NCBI RefSeq assembly: GCF_002115785.1
Contig: NZ_JFJY01000009.1
Coordinates: 62,001 to 126,000 of the forward strand
DNA: 64,000 nt
Source of the DNA: Thalassospira sp. MCCC 1A03138
GTDB taxonomy: Bacteria > Pseudomonadota > Alphaproteobacteria > Rhodospirillales > Thalassospiraceae
Reading direction: 5' to 3'
Shown here: piece after piece, positions 38,502 through 48,620 of the stretch
Numbering within the stretch: position 1 is the stretch's first letter
Layout of the letters: the number at the start of each line of letters is the position of its first letter
Notes under the pieces: model-generated
What the model was told of the DNA's origin: nothing
Databases searched by the model: none
Seen by the model: the letters and a program-made list of their open reading frames with translations, nothing else
Translations under genes and position numbers: made by a program

Positions 38502-39248
38502 CTAAACGCTGCAAACGCCAAGGTTGGCATCAACAATAACCCGCTCGTCGATCAGAACGCGGGTCGCAAAACTTTCAAACCACGCCCCGAATGCCGCGTC
38601 ATATTTCGCGCGCCCGGCACGTTGCTGATCAGGGGTCTGTCCATTTGGTCGTTCCGTCTTCTCCGCCGATTTCGCAAGCCAGCGTTCATGCGTTTCATCA
38701 TCAACTTCGGGATGGAACTGGATGCCCCATATGCGGTTATCTATGTGATAGGCCTGATTGGGGAAAATCGAACCGCGGGCCATTAGTTCGGCCCCGTCAG
38801 GAAGCTCGAACCCTTCGCTGTGCCAGTGATAAACCATCATTTCATTTGGGAAGAGGTCACGCCCGGCTTCGGTTGCCTCAACCGGGTAATAACCGATCTC
38901 GGTCATTCCGTCGGAACGGGGTGAAACTAAAGCCCCCAGATGGCGGGCCATCAATTGCGCACCAAGGCAAATGCCCAGATACATCGCATTGCTGTTCACG
39001 ACATGGGGCAGCCATTCCATGATTCTGGCAACATTGGCTTCATGATCATCATTGGCACTCATCGGGCCACCAAAGACAATCGCCAGATGGTAACCCGCCA
39101 TATCGGTTGGTAATGCGTCACCTTCACCCGGACGGCGAATATCAAACTCATACCCGTACCGGCGCAAAACGGCCCCCACCCGACCGGGCTGACCGGTGGC
39201 AGAGTTGAAAACCATCAAAACGCGTTTCACGGGACTTAATTCATTCAT
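38502..39248 (-). CDS. Class I glutamine amidotransferase-like protein
   Basis: A 248-residue stand-alone GATase1 domain with nucleophile Cys94 in LGICLGAQLM and the His179/Glu181 pair in IQFHPEV. YHWHSEGFELP is typical of the GMP-synthase-like or gamma-glutamyl hydrolase-like single-domain proteins. The acceptor is unknown. The last roughly 60 residues extend past the core domain with charged sequence. It converges on the DUF2478-like gene with only 20 bases between them. Confidence 0.88.
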   Translation of the reverse strand: MNELSPVKRVLMVFNSATGQPGRVGAVLRRYGYEFDIRRPGEGDALPTDMAGYHLAIVFGGPMSANDDHEANVARIMEWLPHVVNSNAMYLGICLGAQLMARHLGALVSPRSDGMTEIGYYPVEATEAGRDLFPNEMMVYHWHSEGFELPDGAELMARGSIFPNQAYHIDNRIWGIQFHPEVDDETHERWLAKSAEKTERPNGQTPDQQRAGRAKYDAAFGAWFESFATRVLIDERVIVDANLGVCSV

Positions 39249-39336
39249 ACCGACCTCGTTGCTGCGACAGCGAAATGTTGGCGGTTTAGAACCGTTTTGA
39301 CAAGCCCCGAGACCCTAAAAGGCAAAACAACATGAC

Positions 39337-39366
39337 AAAAGGCCACCGCATTTCCGCGATGGCCTT
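39337..39366 (-). terminator. Terminator after ychF
   Basis: On the minus strand AAGGCCA...TGGCCTT with an inner CGC/GCG pair is followed by TTTTGTC, about 40 bases after the ychF stop codon. Confidence 0.8.
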
Positions 39367-39406
39367 CGGGGTATTTCCCAATCGTCGTATAATGCCGTAA
39401 AACGGC

Positions 39407-40510
39407 TTAGACGTTGAATTTAAAGTGGAAGATGTCACCGTCCTTGACGATGTAGGTCTTGCCTTCCTGACGCAGTTTACCGTTATCACGCGCACCGGCT
39501 TCACCGTTAAATGCGATGAAATCGTCATAGGCAATGGTTTCGGCCTTGATGAAACCACGTTCAAAATCGGTATGGATCACGCCAGCCGCGTTCGGGGCGG
39601 TTGCGCCAGAATGAACCGTCCATGCGCGTGCCTCTTTCGGGCCAACGGTGAAGAAGGTCAAAAGATTCAGCAGCTTGTAGCCTTCGCGAATAACACGCGC
39701 CAAACCGGTTTCTTCAAGACCAAGGCCTTCGAGGAATTCTTTCTTGTCTTCGGCACTATCGAGAAGGGCAACTTCGGACTCAATCGCGGCTGAAATCACG
39801 ACCGAACGCGCACCCTGAGAAGCGGCCATTTCGGCAACCTTGGCCGAAAGCGCATTGCCATCGGCCGCACTGTCTTCATCCACGTTGCAAGCATAAAGGA
39901 CCGGCTTGCTGGTCAGAAGCTGCAACATGCGAAACGCCTTGGCTTCGTCTTCGTTGTTGATTTCAACAACACGGGCCGGCTTGCCTTCGCGCAGGGCTTC
40001 AAGCGTACGTTCGATCAGTTCCAGCGACAGCTTGGCGTCTTTATCACCACCCTTGGCACGTTTCTGAAGGCCGGTAACGCGCTTTTCAAGGCTGTCCATA
40101 TCGGCCAGCATCAATTCGGTTTCGATGGTTTCCGCATCGCGTACCGGATCAACCGAACCTTCGACATGGGTGATGTCGCCGTCTTCGAAGCAACGCAGAA
40201 CATGCACGATCGCATCGGTTTCGCGGATATTGGCCAGAAACTGGTTGCCAAGCCCCTCGCCCTTCGAAGCACCGCGCACCAGACCCGCGATATCAACGAA
40301 TTCAAGCTGGGTCGGGATGATGGTCGCCGACTTGCCGATGGCTGCAATCTTGTCAAGGCGTTCATCAGGGACGCTGACCCGACCGGTGTTCGGTTCGATG
40401 GTACAGAACGGGAAGTTCGCTGCCTCGGCAGCGGCCGTCTGTGTCAGGGCGTTAAACAGGGTCGATTTACCAACGTTGGGCAGACCGACAATACCGCATT
40501 TGAATCCCAT
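39407..40510 (-). CDS. ychF: Redox-regulated ATPase YchF (OLA1 family)
   Basis: A 367-residue Obg-family P-loop ATPase. The P-loop is [14 protein letters not shown] near the N-terminus, switch II is [10 protein letters not shown], and NVDE replaces the usual NKxD specificity motif, the basis of its ATP preference. A coiled coil (about 125-200) and C-terminal TGS domain (about 280-365) follow. YchF associates with ribosomes and affects stress responses. Gene order prs-rplY-pth-ychF on one strand is widely conserved. Confidence 0.97.
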   Translation of the reverse strand: MGFKCGIVGLPNVGKSTLFNALTQTAAAEAANFPFCTIEPNTGRVSVPDERLDKIAAIGKSATIIPTQLEFVDIAGLVRGASKGEGLGNQFLANIRETDAIVHVLRCFEDGDITHVEGSVDPVRDAETIETELMLADMDSLEKRVTGLQKRAKGGDKDAKLSLELIERTLEALREGKPARVVEINNEDEAKAFRMLQLLTSKPVLYACNVDEDSAADGNALSAKVAEMAASQGARSVVISAAIESEVALLDSAEDKKEFLEGLGLEETGLARVIREGYKLLNLLTFFTVGPKEARAWTVHSGATAPNAAGVIHTDFERGFIKAETIAYDDFIAFNGEAGARDNGKLRQEGKTYIVKDGDIFHFKFNV

Positions 40511-40574
40511 CTTTTCCGGGCTCCGTCACTTCTAATGTGTCTGAAACAGGATGGGGAAGGCCCCGATCCCGATG

Positions 40575-41348
40575 CTATTTTTTTTTGTTAAAGGCGCGTG
40601 CCAGTGCCTGCGCCATCGCGGTTGCGGCGTTGCTGACCGGGGTGTCGGGCTTGCCTTCGACCTCCGGCGCGTCAGACGCACCTTTATCTTCGATCTTGCC
40701 GTCGCCTTCTTTTACAGCGTCGGCCAATTGTTCACCCGCCGCAGCCGGTTTCGGCTTTTTCTCGGCCTTGGGTTTTGGCGGCGAGACAATGTGCGAAACC
40801 TTGCTCATAAAGCCGCCGTCGTCCCCCTTGACGAGACGCGGGAATTCAAGTGCGACGCCATCCAGCAGCGCCATAAGCCAACCGTTCTGTTCGGCCTTAG
40901 AAAAATCGCCCAGAACATGCCCGTGAACACGTTCCTTTTCCCCAGGATGGCCAATACCAAGCCGCACACGACGATATTCCTTGCCGCAATGGGCGTCGAT
41001 GGACCGCAATCCGTTATGCCCGCCATGGCCGCCGCCGCGTTTGACGCGCAGCTTGCCCGGTGGAAGATCCAACTCGTCATGCAGTACAATAACGTCTTCG
41101 ATCGGAATTTTGTAAAAACGCAGGACTTCGCCAACGCTTTGGCCCGAAAGGTTCATGAAAGTTTCGGGCTTTAATACCAGAACTTTTTGGCTGTTCACTT
41201 CACCTTCGGACAATTGCCCCTGAAATTTCTTGCGCCAGGGGCCAAAAGAATGACGGCGGACGAGTTCGTCCGCCGCCATAAAGCCGATATTGTGGCGATT
41301 GGCGGCATATCCCGAACCCGGGTTCCCCAATCCAATCACCAATAACAT
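40575..41348 (-). CDS. pth: Peptidyl-tRNA hydrolase with C-terminal extension
   Basis: Pth releases peptides from prematurely dissociated peptidyl-tRNA. The catalytic domain (1-190) carries [19 protein letters not shown] with the catalytic His, [27 protein letters not shown] and GHNGLRSI. The remaining 60-70 residues (from about 190) form a proline-, lysine- and alanine-rich low-complexity tail, ending in an alanine-rich helix and KKK. Such tails occur in alphaproteobacterial Pth but are not part of the enzyme core. Confidence 0.96.
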   Translation of the reverse strand: MLLVIGLGNPGSGYAANRHNIGFMAADELVRRHSFGPWRKKFQGQLSEGEVNSQKVLVLKPETFMNLSGQSVGEVLRFYKIPIEDVIVLHDELDLPPGKLRVKRGGGHGGHNGLRSIDAHCGKEYRRVRLGIGHPGEKERVHGHVLGDFSKAEQNGWLMALLDGVALEFPRLVKGDDGGFMSKVSHIVSPPKPKAEKKPKPAAAGEQLADAVKEGDGKIEDKGASDAPEVEGKPDTPVSNAATAMAQALARAFNKKK

Positions 41349-41362
41349 CGTAGACCTCGATC

Positions 41363-41983
41363 TTATTCTTCGGTCGCTTCTTCGTCGTCAGCGCTTTCGG
41401 CATTTTCTTCCGATTTAAGCGCAGACGGAGCAGCAACAGTCGCAACCGTGAAGTCACGGTCGGTAATGGTGAGTTCAACACCTTTCGGCAATTTGATCGC
41501 CGAAATGTGAATCGAGTCGCCAACTTCGACACCAGTCAGATCGAAGACGAGTTCTTCGGGAATGGCATTCGGTGCACATTCAACTTCGACATCGTGACGA
41601 ACGATGTTCAGAACGCCGCCTTTTTTCAGCCCCGGGGATTTCTCTTCGTTAACGAAGCGAACCGGGACTTCAACGGTCATGGTCTGACCTTTTGCAAAAC
41701 GCAGGAAGTCGACATGGATCGGCGCATCCGTCACTTTGTCGAACTGTACGTCGCGTGGCAGGACTTCGTAGGTTTCTTTGCCAATCTTGACATCAAGAAT
41801 GTGCGAGAAGAAACCCTGCTTGTGCAGAAGCTTGTTGAGCGGACGCGGGTCAATCTGGAACAGAACAGGTTCCTGCTTTGCTCCGTAAATGACACCAGGG
41901 ACCATACCGGCACGACGCACGGCACGGGCGGCCCCCTTTCCGGCCCGTTCACGGATTTCCGCAGTGATAACAGTGTTTGCCAT
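41363..41983 (-). CDS. rplY: 50S ribosomal protein L25/general stress protein Ctc
   Basis: A 206-residue L25 of the long Ctc form, binding 5S rRNA. The N-terminal L25 domain (about 1-95) and C-terminal TL5/Ctc beta domain (about 96-185) are followed by an acidic tail. AAGGAG precedes ATG 41983 and settles the start, since an in-frame ATG nine codons earlier lacks a site. Only 14 bases separate it from pth. Confidence 0.97.
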   Translation of the reverse strand: MANTVITAEIRERAGKGAARAVRRAGMVPGVIYGAKQEPVLFQIDPRPLNKLLHKQGFFSHILDVKIGKETYEVLPRDVQFDKVTDAPIHVDFLRFAKGQTMTVEVPVRFVNEEKSPGLKKGGVLNIVRHDVEVECAPNAIPEELVFDLTGVEVGDSIHISAIKLPKGVELTITDRDFTVATVAAPSALKSEENAESADDEEATEE

Positions 41984-42105
41984 CGGAAAATCTCCTTGAA
42001 CTAAAAACATATTGCGACCGTGGGCTGGTGCAAATCACCGGTGAAAACCCACGAAAGCAAACGCGCTGGCCTCCAGGGGTGCCAGCGCAGCAGCGCCTTA
42101 TACCC

Positions 42106-43038
42106 TCAATCGAAAAGAACGGAAACAGATTTTTCTTCCGAAATTCGACGAATGGCTTCGGCCATCAAAGGCGCAATCGGAAGCTGACGAATTTTCGAAC
42201 AGCCACGCACCGCTTCGGATGCCTTGATCGAGTCCGTGGTCACGACTTCGGTCATCGGCGAATTGGCAATACGTTCAACAGCCGGGCCCGACAGAACACC
42301 ATGCGAAACATAGGCCGCAACCGATGCCGCACCGCGCTCTTTAAGAGCGGTCGCCGCATTGCAAAGGGTCCCTGCCGAATCAACGATGTCATCAACCAGA
42401 ATGCAGGCCGCATCCTTGACGTCACCAATAACATGCATGACTTCGGACACACCGGCCTGCGGGCGGCGTTTGTCAATGATGGCCAGTTCGGCATCCAGAC
42501 GTTTTGCAACGGAACGCGCGCGTGCCACACCACCGACGTCCGGGCTGACGATGACCAGTTTCTGGCCTTCGAACTTGTTGCGGATGTCGCTGGTCAAAAC
42601 CGGGGACGCAAACAGGTTATCGAGCGGAATATCGAAGAAGCCCTGAATCTGACCGGCATGAAGGTCCATGGTTAGAACGCGGTCTGCACCGGCAACCGTG
42701 ATCAGGTTGGCGACCAGTTTGGCCGAAATCGGGGTACGGGGACCCGATTTACGATCCTGACGCGCATATCCGAAATACGGAAGCACAGCGGTAATGCGGC
42801 GGGCCGAACCACGGCGAAGCGCATCAAGAACCACCAGAAGTTCCATAAGATGGTCGTTTGCAGGGAAAGAAGTGCTCTGAATGACAAAAACGTCCTCACC
42901 GCGGACGTTTTCCTGTATTTCACACCAGATTTCCTGATCGGAGAATCGCTTGAGATCTGCACGGGTAAGCGGCAGGCTCAAGTGATCAGCAATTGCCTCA
43001 GACAGCGGGCGGTTGCTGTTACAAGCGAGGATCTTCAT
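42106..43038 (-). CDS. prs: Ribose-phosphate pyrophosphokinase
   Basis: A 310-residue PRPP synthetase making phosphoribosyl pyrophosphate from ribose 5-phosphate and ATP for nucleotide, histidine and tryptophan synthesis. Recognisable segments are [31 protein letters not shown] (ATP loop) and the PRPP-binding [13 protein letters not shown] 43038 follows GAGG. Upstream frame extension has no similarity and is excluded. Confidence 0.97.
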   Translation of the reverse strand: MKILACNSNRPLSEAIADHLSLPLTRADLKRFSDQEIWCEIQENVRGEDVFVIQSTSFPANDHLMELLVVLDALRRGSARRITAVLPYFGYARQDRKSGPRTPISAKLVANLITVAGADRVLTMDLHAGQIQGFFDIPLDNLFASPVLTSDIRNKFEGQKLVIVSPDVGGVARARSVAKRLDAELAIIDKRRPQAGVSEVMHVIGDVKDAACILVDDIVDSAGTLCNAATALKERGAASVAAYVSHGVLSGPAVERIANSPMTEVVTTDSIKASEAVRGCSKIRQLPIAPLMAEAIRRISEEKSVSVLFD

Positions 43039-43355
43039 GGCGGGGCCTCGGTTAATGGGTGCCGGGAAAGTGAATAAATCTAATGTCCTGTGCGGTACAG
43101 GCCGGATGCAAACTTGCCGGTAACAGATCCCGTCACGTCTTTCCTGTCGTTCACTTGACCGTATAATTCGGCGCTTTCGCCTTCCGGTCCAACGACATAT
43201 CCACGACACTCAAAGACCAATAATGAGCAAGTCCACATGTCAGTGAACCGCGGCGGTGTTATAACCAGCCGTTAACAGTCTGTAAATGGTCGCGGTGCCG
43301 AATATCGACAAGGCAGTCATGCAGATTGGAGCAATATCGGATGATCAGCACGCTA
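43039..43355. other. Gap upstream of prs
   Basis: A 317-base region with no gene recognised. It should contain the minus-strand promoter of the prs-rplY-pth-ychF cluster. A GGCGAAAGCGCC mini-hairpin (about 43173-43184) is the only clear structural feature. No tRNA was found. Confidence 0.4.
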
Positions 43356-44369
43356 TCAGCGTGACGACACCGTCTTTTTATCGGCCTTAAGCATCATGCC
43401 CTTTTTGCGCGCCACCTGATTAAGCGCCCCTTCAAGGGCATCGACAGCGGCCTGGGCGGCAATTGATGCCACCGACCCCCAACGTTCATCAAGCCGTCCG
43501 TGCGGTACGACATTGTTTTGCGCCATCTGGCCCAATTCGGTGCCATTCGGGTCCATAATCACCCAGTCGATCTGAACCTGATCAAGGGGCATCGTGGTTT
43601 TGCGTTCCACCAGTTTAACGGAAATTGTCGCCGATAAAATGATTGATCTATCGTCTATTTCATCGTCAACCTCGATCCCCTTGGCACGCAGCAACGCCCC
43701 CGCGGAACGTACCAGTGCTTCATTCCCATCGCCCGGTGCCCCAGCAAAATCGACAAGAGCGATCTTGACCACCGGTGCCTCGGCAAGTTGGGAACGATCC
43801 CCCGAAATCAGAAACGCAATCCGCTTGGCTGGCTCGTCCACCAGTTGATCATATGCCTGCTGTGCCGGATCGACCTTTTCGCCCTTAAGGTCGCGAACCT
43901 TGTCGGCAAGCTCCTTGGGCACGGCAAGGTTGGTTTCTTCGGGGCCGTTCGGGGTTTGGGCAAACCAGTAACCTGATTGCAATTCCCCCGCCCCGCGGGC
44001 GGTATCAATCGCCAGGCCATCCGGATTCATCAAAACCCAGGTGACATTAATATAGGCCGCATCACCGCTCGCCAGACGAGACTCGACATTGGGCCGCAAT
44101 ATAAAGTCACCGCCGATCTGGCTGTCGCTATAAGCCGGGATATCAAGATTACGAAGCGCACGTGCCATCGCGCGCGACAGATGCACCGATGCCCCTTCGG
44201 GCAGATCTTCGCCGATCTCGACCCGAACCGTGTTGGTATCGCGCAGTTCCAGCAATGCCGGATCGCCTTCGCGACCGGCCCCTTCAAACGGGCGCGGTAA
44301 ATCACCGCAGGCCGCAAGTGGCACAACAAGAATCATGACAAGGAACAAAAATCGGATTGCAGAAATCAT
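43356..44369 (-). CDS. Putative outer-membrane or periplasmic lipoprotein
   Basis: A 337-residue protein not recognised by family. It begins with a lipoprotein signal: a hydrophobic stretch (5-18) and lipobox LAAC with Cys21. Two internally similar segments are visible: NVTWVLMNPDGLAID (around 110-125) and QIDWVIMDPNGTELG (around 265-280), each after a section on elevated expression-type residues, suggesting a duplicated beta-rich domain. The C-terminus is alanine-rich helix. It follows the pgeF cluster on the same strand. Confidence 0.75.
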   Translation of the reverse strand: MISAIRFLFLVMILVVPLAACGDLPRPFEGAGREGDPALLELRDTNTVRVEIGEDLPEGASVHLSRAMARALRNLDIPAYSDSQIGGDFILRPNVESRLASGDAAYINVTWVLMNPDGLAIDTARGAGELQSGYWFAQTPNGPEETNLAVPKELADKVRDLKGEKVDPAQQAYDQLVDEPAKRIAFLISGDRSQLAEAPVVKIALVDFAGAPGDGNEALVRSAGALLRAKGIEVDDEIDDRSIILSATISVKLVERKTTMPLDQVQIDWVIMDPNGTELGQMAQNNVVPHGRLDERWGSVASIAAQAAVDALEGALNQVARKKGMMLKADKKTVSSR

Positions 44370-44388
44370 CTATTCAAATTCACCGCGT

Positions 44389-44457
44389 CACATCAAAACG
44401 CAGCCAACCATGGCTGCAATGATCATAAAGAAGAACAGCATGATCAAATGGGGCATA
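44389..44457 (-). CDS. Candidate 22-residue membrane microprotein
   Basis: Between pgeF and the lipoprotein gene lies a short frame encoding MPHLIMLFFFMIIAAMVGCV plus two residues: one nearly continuous hydrophobic helix. GAGGAAA (44464-44470) stands six bases before the ATG, one of the better ribosome-binding sites in this stretch. It is collinear with both neighbours and overlaps neither. Function unknown; it could be a small membrane protein or a leader peptide for the lipoprotein gene. Confidence 0.5.
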
Positions 44458-44481
44458 GCATGTTTCCTCGCAATCCCGGGA

Positions 44482-45318
44482 TCAGGAACCGGTCAGCATG
44501 ATCGCCGATAACTGCCGTCCGTAATCGGGTTCACCGCGAAGAGTCGTCCGGCGATAGCTGTAAAACAATTCTTCTTCGGCCAGGGTATCGCGTGCCACCA
44601 GCTCGACCGAGGCAATACCGGTCGCGATGGTCCGGCGGCGGACATATTCCGGCAGATCGAACATGAAGTGACCATCGCGGACGGATCGATCAAAAAGGTC
44701 CTCATCCCCCGATGGGCCCGACAGGATGGTATCGCGGAACCCTGCATCGACTTCGTAGGACGGACGCGAAATGCACGGCCCTATGGCAGCCGATATATTG
44801 TCACGCGACGCGCCAAGCTTTTCCAAGGCACATACGGTTGCCTCGGATATCCCAGCAAACGATCCGCGCCATCCTGAATGACACGCACCAATCACGCCCG
44901 CCTTTGCATCATGGAACAATACCGGCGTGCAATCCGCCGTCAGAATGCCCAGCATCACATCGGGGCGGTCGGTTACCATCGCATCGGCCTTCGGAGCTTC
45001 TTCGCGCTCCAGCGGGCGTTTCAGCACCGCAACATCAATGCCATGCACCTGATAAACCGTGGTCAGACGGTCGGCCTTCGTACCAAACGCCTTTGCCGCA
45101 CGTGCGCGATTTTCCGTAACACGGTCCCGGCTGTCATCCGACCCGAACCCGACATTCAGTCCGCTATGGATGCCATCACTCACCCCGCCCTTGCGGGTCA
45201 GAAAACCATGACGCAGACCATCTTGATGTTGCAGGCTTTCGGCCTCGAACCACATCAGGCCATTGGCATTGCGTTCAATTCCGCGGGTTATCTGGCTGGT
45301 CATCGAAAGCTCCGTCAT
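44482..45318 (-). CDS. pgeF: Peptidoglycan editing factor PgeF (YfiH/laccase-domain)
   Basis: A 278-residue multicopper-polyphenol-oxidoreductase-fold protein. Members remove misincorporated amino acids from peptidoglycan precursors. The zinc/copper-site motifs are visible: TADCTPVLFHD (about 126-136), GACHSGWRG (about 143-151) and a VYQVHG histidine (about 88-93). The start codon overlaps the stop of midA by four bases, so translation is coupled. An internal ATG at the sixth codon is possible. Confidence 0.93.
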   Translation of the reverse strand: MTELSMTSQITRGIERNANGLMWFEAESLQHQDGLRHGFLTRKGGVSDGIHSGLNVGFGSDDSRDRVTENRARAAKAFGTKADRLTTVYQVHGIDVAVLKRPLEREEAPKADAMVTDRPDVMLGILTADCTPVLFHDAKAGVIGACHSGWRGSFAGISEATVCALEKLGASRDNISAAIGPCISRPSYEVDAGFRDTILSGPSGDEDLFDRSVRDGHFMFDLPEYVRRRTIATGIASVELVARDTLAEEELFYSYRRTTLRGEPDYGRQLSAIMLTGS

Positions 45319-46442
45319 CCTTCGGCACCGCTGACACAGGGTGGCGGCGCCGTTTCGCGACCATATCCGATCAGCACTTTAAAAAGGGTTCCCATCTGAT
45401 CGGCATCGATCAGGCGTGCCAAGGCCGCATCAATCGATTTTGCCTGCACATCATCGGCATCTTCTTTCAAAAGTTCGGCACGCTGTTCAATACCCAGCAT
45501 CCGAAGGAACGTGCCCTGCGTCAGGACCGCACCGATCCGCGCATCTGCTTCAAGCATTGCGCGACCGATGGCGGCAAAATCAACATGCGCGGTCAGATCC
45601 GCATCGCCGGGCTGTTCCAGAACCGGATGATATTTGTGATCTTTAAGCGCCTGCAAGGTATCACCAAACGCGCTGTGCGGATGGCCGTAATCGATAAACA
45701 ACGCCGCCCCGCCAACCTCGTTCAGGCGGCGCGCGACCTGATCGGCAATCGCAATCGCCGCCGGGCAGCTTTCAAAAATATCGCCGGGCTTTGCCGTGCC
45801 ACGCAATGTGGCTGGCACCAGCGCATCCATCACCGGCGTTTCTGCCCCGCGCACGAATCCAAGTTCACCAGTATTGGCATCCACCCCGACCAACCGTTCG
45901 GACCAGCCATGGCTTGCGCGTTCAAACTGGCGGATCGGCAAGGCATCGAAAAACTCGTTGCCGATCACGATCATCGGCGCATTGCCACTAACCGGAATAT
46001 CGTCAAATGCCTCGTGCCAGGTTGCCGGAATGCCATAGGGCATGATCGCGGTTTGCTGATGGGTTCTAAGGACCGGACTGGTTTCAACAAACCGCACCGT
46101 CAGCGCATCGGAAAGCCCCGGCACATTGCGCACCGCACGCAGGGCATCGGCCATCAGTGTCCCGCGCCCTGGTCCCAGCTCCACCAAATTGATCTTGCGC
46201 GGGCTCCCCATCTGCTGCCATGTCACCGCCGCCCAAAGCCCGATCAATTCGCCAAACATCTGGCTGATTTCAGGCGCGGTGATGAAATCACCCTTGCGCC
46301 CGAACGGGTCCTGTTTGCGGTAATAGCCATACTCGGGATGGGCGAGCGCGTCACTCATGAAATCGGCAATCGTAATCGGCCCGCCAAGGGCGATGCGCCG
46401 TTTCAGATGATCAAGCAGCGGGTTTTCGGAAGTCTCGGTCAC
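45315..46442 (-). CDS. SAM-dependent methyltransferase, MidA/NDUFAF7 family
   Basis: A 375-residue DUF185 (Methyltransf_28) protein. The SAM-binding motif I is LVELGPGRGTLM (about 86-97), and GNEFFDALP (about 155-163) and ALFIDYGH are conserved. The mitochondrial relative NDUFAF7 methylates an arginine of complex I; a similar role here is inferred. The gene overlaps lgt upstream and pgeF downstream by four bases each, forming a tight lgt-midA-pgeF unit. Confidence 0.93.
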   Translation of the reverse strand: MTETSENPLLDHLKRRIALGGPITIADFMSDALAHPEYGYYRKQDPFGRKGDFITAPEISQMFGELIGLWAAVTWQQMGSPRKINLVELGPGRGTLMADALRAVRNVPGLSDALTVRFVETSPVLRTHQQTAIMPYGIPATWHEAFDDIPVSGNAPMIVIGNEFFDALPIRQFERASHGWSERLVGVDANTGELGFVRGAETPVMDALVPATLRGTAKPGDIFESCPAAIAIADQVARRLNEVGGAALFIDYGHPHSAFGDTLQALKDHKYHPVLEQPGDADLTAHVDFAAIGRAMLEADARIGAVLTQGTFLRMLGIEQRAELLKEDADDVQAKSIDAALARLIDADQMGTLFKVLIGYGRETAPPPCVSGAEG

Positions 46443-47287
46443 GCCTTCTGTCCGTCTTTTGGCTGGTCTTCTTTTGGAAGCTTGCGCGTTTCAATCGGAT
46501 CGGATTTCATCGCAAAGACAATGCAGCCAATACCGGCCAGAACCATCGGGATCGAAAGCAACTGCCCCATAGTTGCCCCGAATGTCAGGAAGCCAAGCTG
46601 CGCATCGGGCTGGCGGAAAAACTCCACGATGATGCGCGAAATGCCATAACCGGCAACGAATGTTCCGCCAAGAATACCCGGCCGATGGCGGACATAGGCA
46701 CTGCGCGACAGGACAAACAGCACGATAAACAGGATCAGACCTTCAAGCGCTGCTTCGTAAAGCTGGCTTGGGTGGCGCGGTTCCGGCCCGCCATGTGGAA
46801 ACACCATGCCAAGCGGGGAATCGGTCACACGGCCAAACAGCTCGCCATTGATGAAATTGGCGATCCGCCCGAAAAACAGCCCGATCGGCGTTGCCACCGC
46901 CGCCGCATCCAGTACCGCCAGAATCGAAATGCCGCGTTTGCGCGCAAACAGGATGATTGCCAAAATCACGCCCATGAACCCGCCATGGAACGCCATGCCA
47001 CCCTGCCATACTTTCAGGATATTGGCCGGGTTCGCCATGTAATATTCCAGATTGTAAAACAGGATATATCCCGTCCGCCCCCCCAGAATGACGCCAAGCG
47101 TCGCCCAGAACAGCAAATCATCAATGTCGCGTTTGCTCATGATGTTGGGCGTTTTGGAGCAGTAATAAACCACATACCGCCAGCCAAGCAGCAACCCGGC
47201 AATATAGGCAAGGGCATACCAGCGGATTGCAATCGGACCGATAGAGATCGCGATCGGATCAATCGCCGGAAAGGCTAGGCTTAGCAT
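46439..47287 (-). CDS. lgt: Prolipoprotein diacylglyceryl transferase
   Basis: A 282-residue inner-membrane enzyme with about seven helices. It transfers diacylglycerol from phosphatidylglycerol to the lipobox cysteine of prolipoproteins, the first step of lipoprotein maturation. Signature stretches are GGRTGYILFYNL, GGMAFHGGFMGV with the essential His, and GRIANFINGELFGR with the essential Asn/Gly/Glu. Its 3' end overlaps midA. Confidence 0.97.
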   Translation of the reverse strand: MLSLAFPAIDPIAISIGPIAIRWYALAYIAGLLLGWRYVVYYCSKTPNIMSKRDIDDLLFWATLGVILGGRTGYILFYNLEYYMANPANILKVWQGGMAFHGGFMGVILAIILFARKRGISILAVLDAAAVATPIGLFFGRIANFINGELFGRVTDSPLGMVFPHGGPEPRHPSQLYEAALEGLILFIVLFVLSRSAYVRHRPGILGGTFVAGYGISRIIVEFFRQPDAQLGFLTFGATMGQLLSIPMVLAGIGCIVFAMKSDPIETRKLPKEDQPKDGQKA

Positions 47288-47381
47288 CAGGGGAAACTCC
47301 GTGACGTATGTTTGTTAATTTACCGACTGGTCGCAAACGATCAGGGCAGGAACATGGCAAGACGCCCTGCCCGGCATCGGA

Positions 47382-48365
47382 TCAACGGAACGGGTCCTCG
47401 GTCGCAAGGTAATCCTGAATATATTGCCGCACGCCTTCCTCAAGCGGTGTCATGTTCGCACCGTATCCGCACGCACGCAGCTTGGCCATATTGGCCTCGG
47501 TGAAATACTGGTATTTGTCGCGAATGCTTTCAGGTGTTGGCACATACTGAATATCGGGTTCCTTGCCAATCGCACTGAATACCGAAAGCGCCAGATCCTT
47601 GAAACTGCGCGCCCTGCCGGTGCCGACGTTAAACAGGTCGCTAACCTGCGGGTTGTCGTAAAGCCACATGATAATATCGACAACATCCCCGACCCAGACA
47701 AAATCGCGAAGCTGCCCGCCATCCTCGTAGTCGGGATGATGCGATTTGAACAGGGTTGCGGTTTCACCCGCCGAAAGCTTGTCAAACATCTGCGACACGA
47801 CCGATCGCATGCCGCCCTTGTGATATTCGTTCGGGCCATAGACGTTAAAGAATTTAAGCCCGGCCCACTGTTTCGGACGGAAACCGTTCTGGTCAAGGAT
47901 GGTTCTGAACCGGCGGTCGGTTGCATGTTTTGACCAGCCATAAGCATTCAGCGGTGCCAGTTTTGCCAGATCACCCTGATCAAAGTTATCGTCAAAACCC
48001 TGCTTGCCATCGCCATAGGTCGCCGCCGACGATGCATAGATCAACCGCGATGAATGGCGCGCGCACCATTCCCAAAGCCAGGTGGTCAGTTTGAAATTGT
48101 TCTGCACGATCTTGTCGGCATCGCGTTCGGTGGTGGCTGAAATCGCGCCCATGTGAAAAATCGCCTTGATATCGTTATGCGCGTCCAGAAACGCTGGCAG
48201 ATCATCGGGATGAACGATATCGCGCAGGTTACGTTTTGCGATGTTTTTCCATTTGATCCCGTCGCGCAGACGGTCAACGACCACAATGTCGGTTTCACCA
48301 CGTTCTTCAAGGGCGGCCACGATATTAGACCCGATAAATCCGGCACCACCGGTAACGATCAGCAT
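47382..48365 (-). CDS. hldD: ADP-L-glycero-D-manno-heptose 6-epimerase
   Basis: A 327-residue short-chain dehydrogenase that epimerises ADP-heptose for lipopolysaccharide inner core. The Rossmann motif GGAGFIGSN (6-14), ASSAATYGDG and the YGWSK catalytic Tyr/Lys (about 140-144) are present, as is NVYGPNEYHKGGM. AGGAG precedes ATG 48365; the frame extends upstream but only into non-family sequence. The gene is divergent from ubiK. Confidence 0.95.
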   Translation of the reverse strand: MLIVTGGAGFIGSNIVAALEERGETDIVVVDRLRDGIKWKNIAKRNLRDIVHPDDLPAFLDAHNDIKAIFHMGAISATTERDADKIVQNNFKLTTWLWEWCARHSSRLIYASSAATYGDGKQGFDDNFDQGDLAKLAPLNAYGWSKHATDRRFRTILDQNGFRPKQWAGLKFFNVYGPNEYHKGGMRSVVSQMFDKLSAGETATLFKSHHPDYEDGGQLRDFVWVGDVVDIIMWLYDNPQVSDLFNVGTGRARSFKDLALSVFSAIGKEPDIQYVPTPESIRDKYQYFTEANMAKLRACGYGANMTPLEEGVRQYIQDYLATEDPFR

Positions 48366-48620
48366 TGCATTCTCCTCGCGGCACGTTGGCCTTGTGCGCC
48401 AGCCCTTCTGCGACCCTGTCGGGCCTTTGGGGCAATCAATTATAAAAACTGACAACTTTATAGGCCCCGCCCCGATCCGGGGCAAGGAAAGCCGTTTGTT
48501 TTTCCTTTACAGGTGCCTGATTGACGATCAACTTGCCTTGCGCTGTGCAAAGCCCATATTATGCGCATGTTTTGCGGATATGCCGTAACACACAGATACC
48601 GCCAAAAGCCGGAGACAAAG

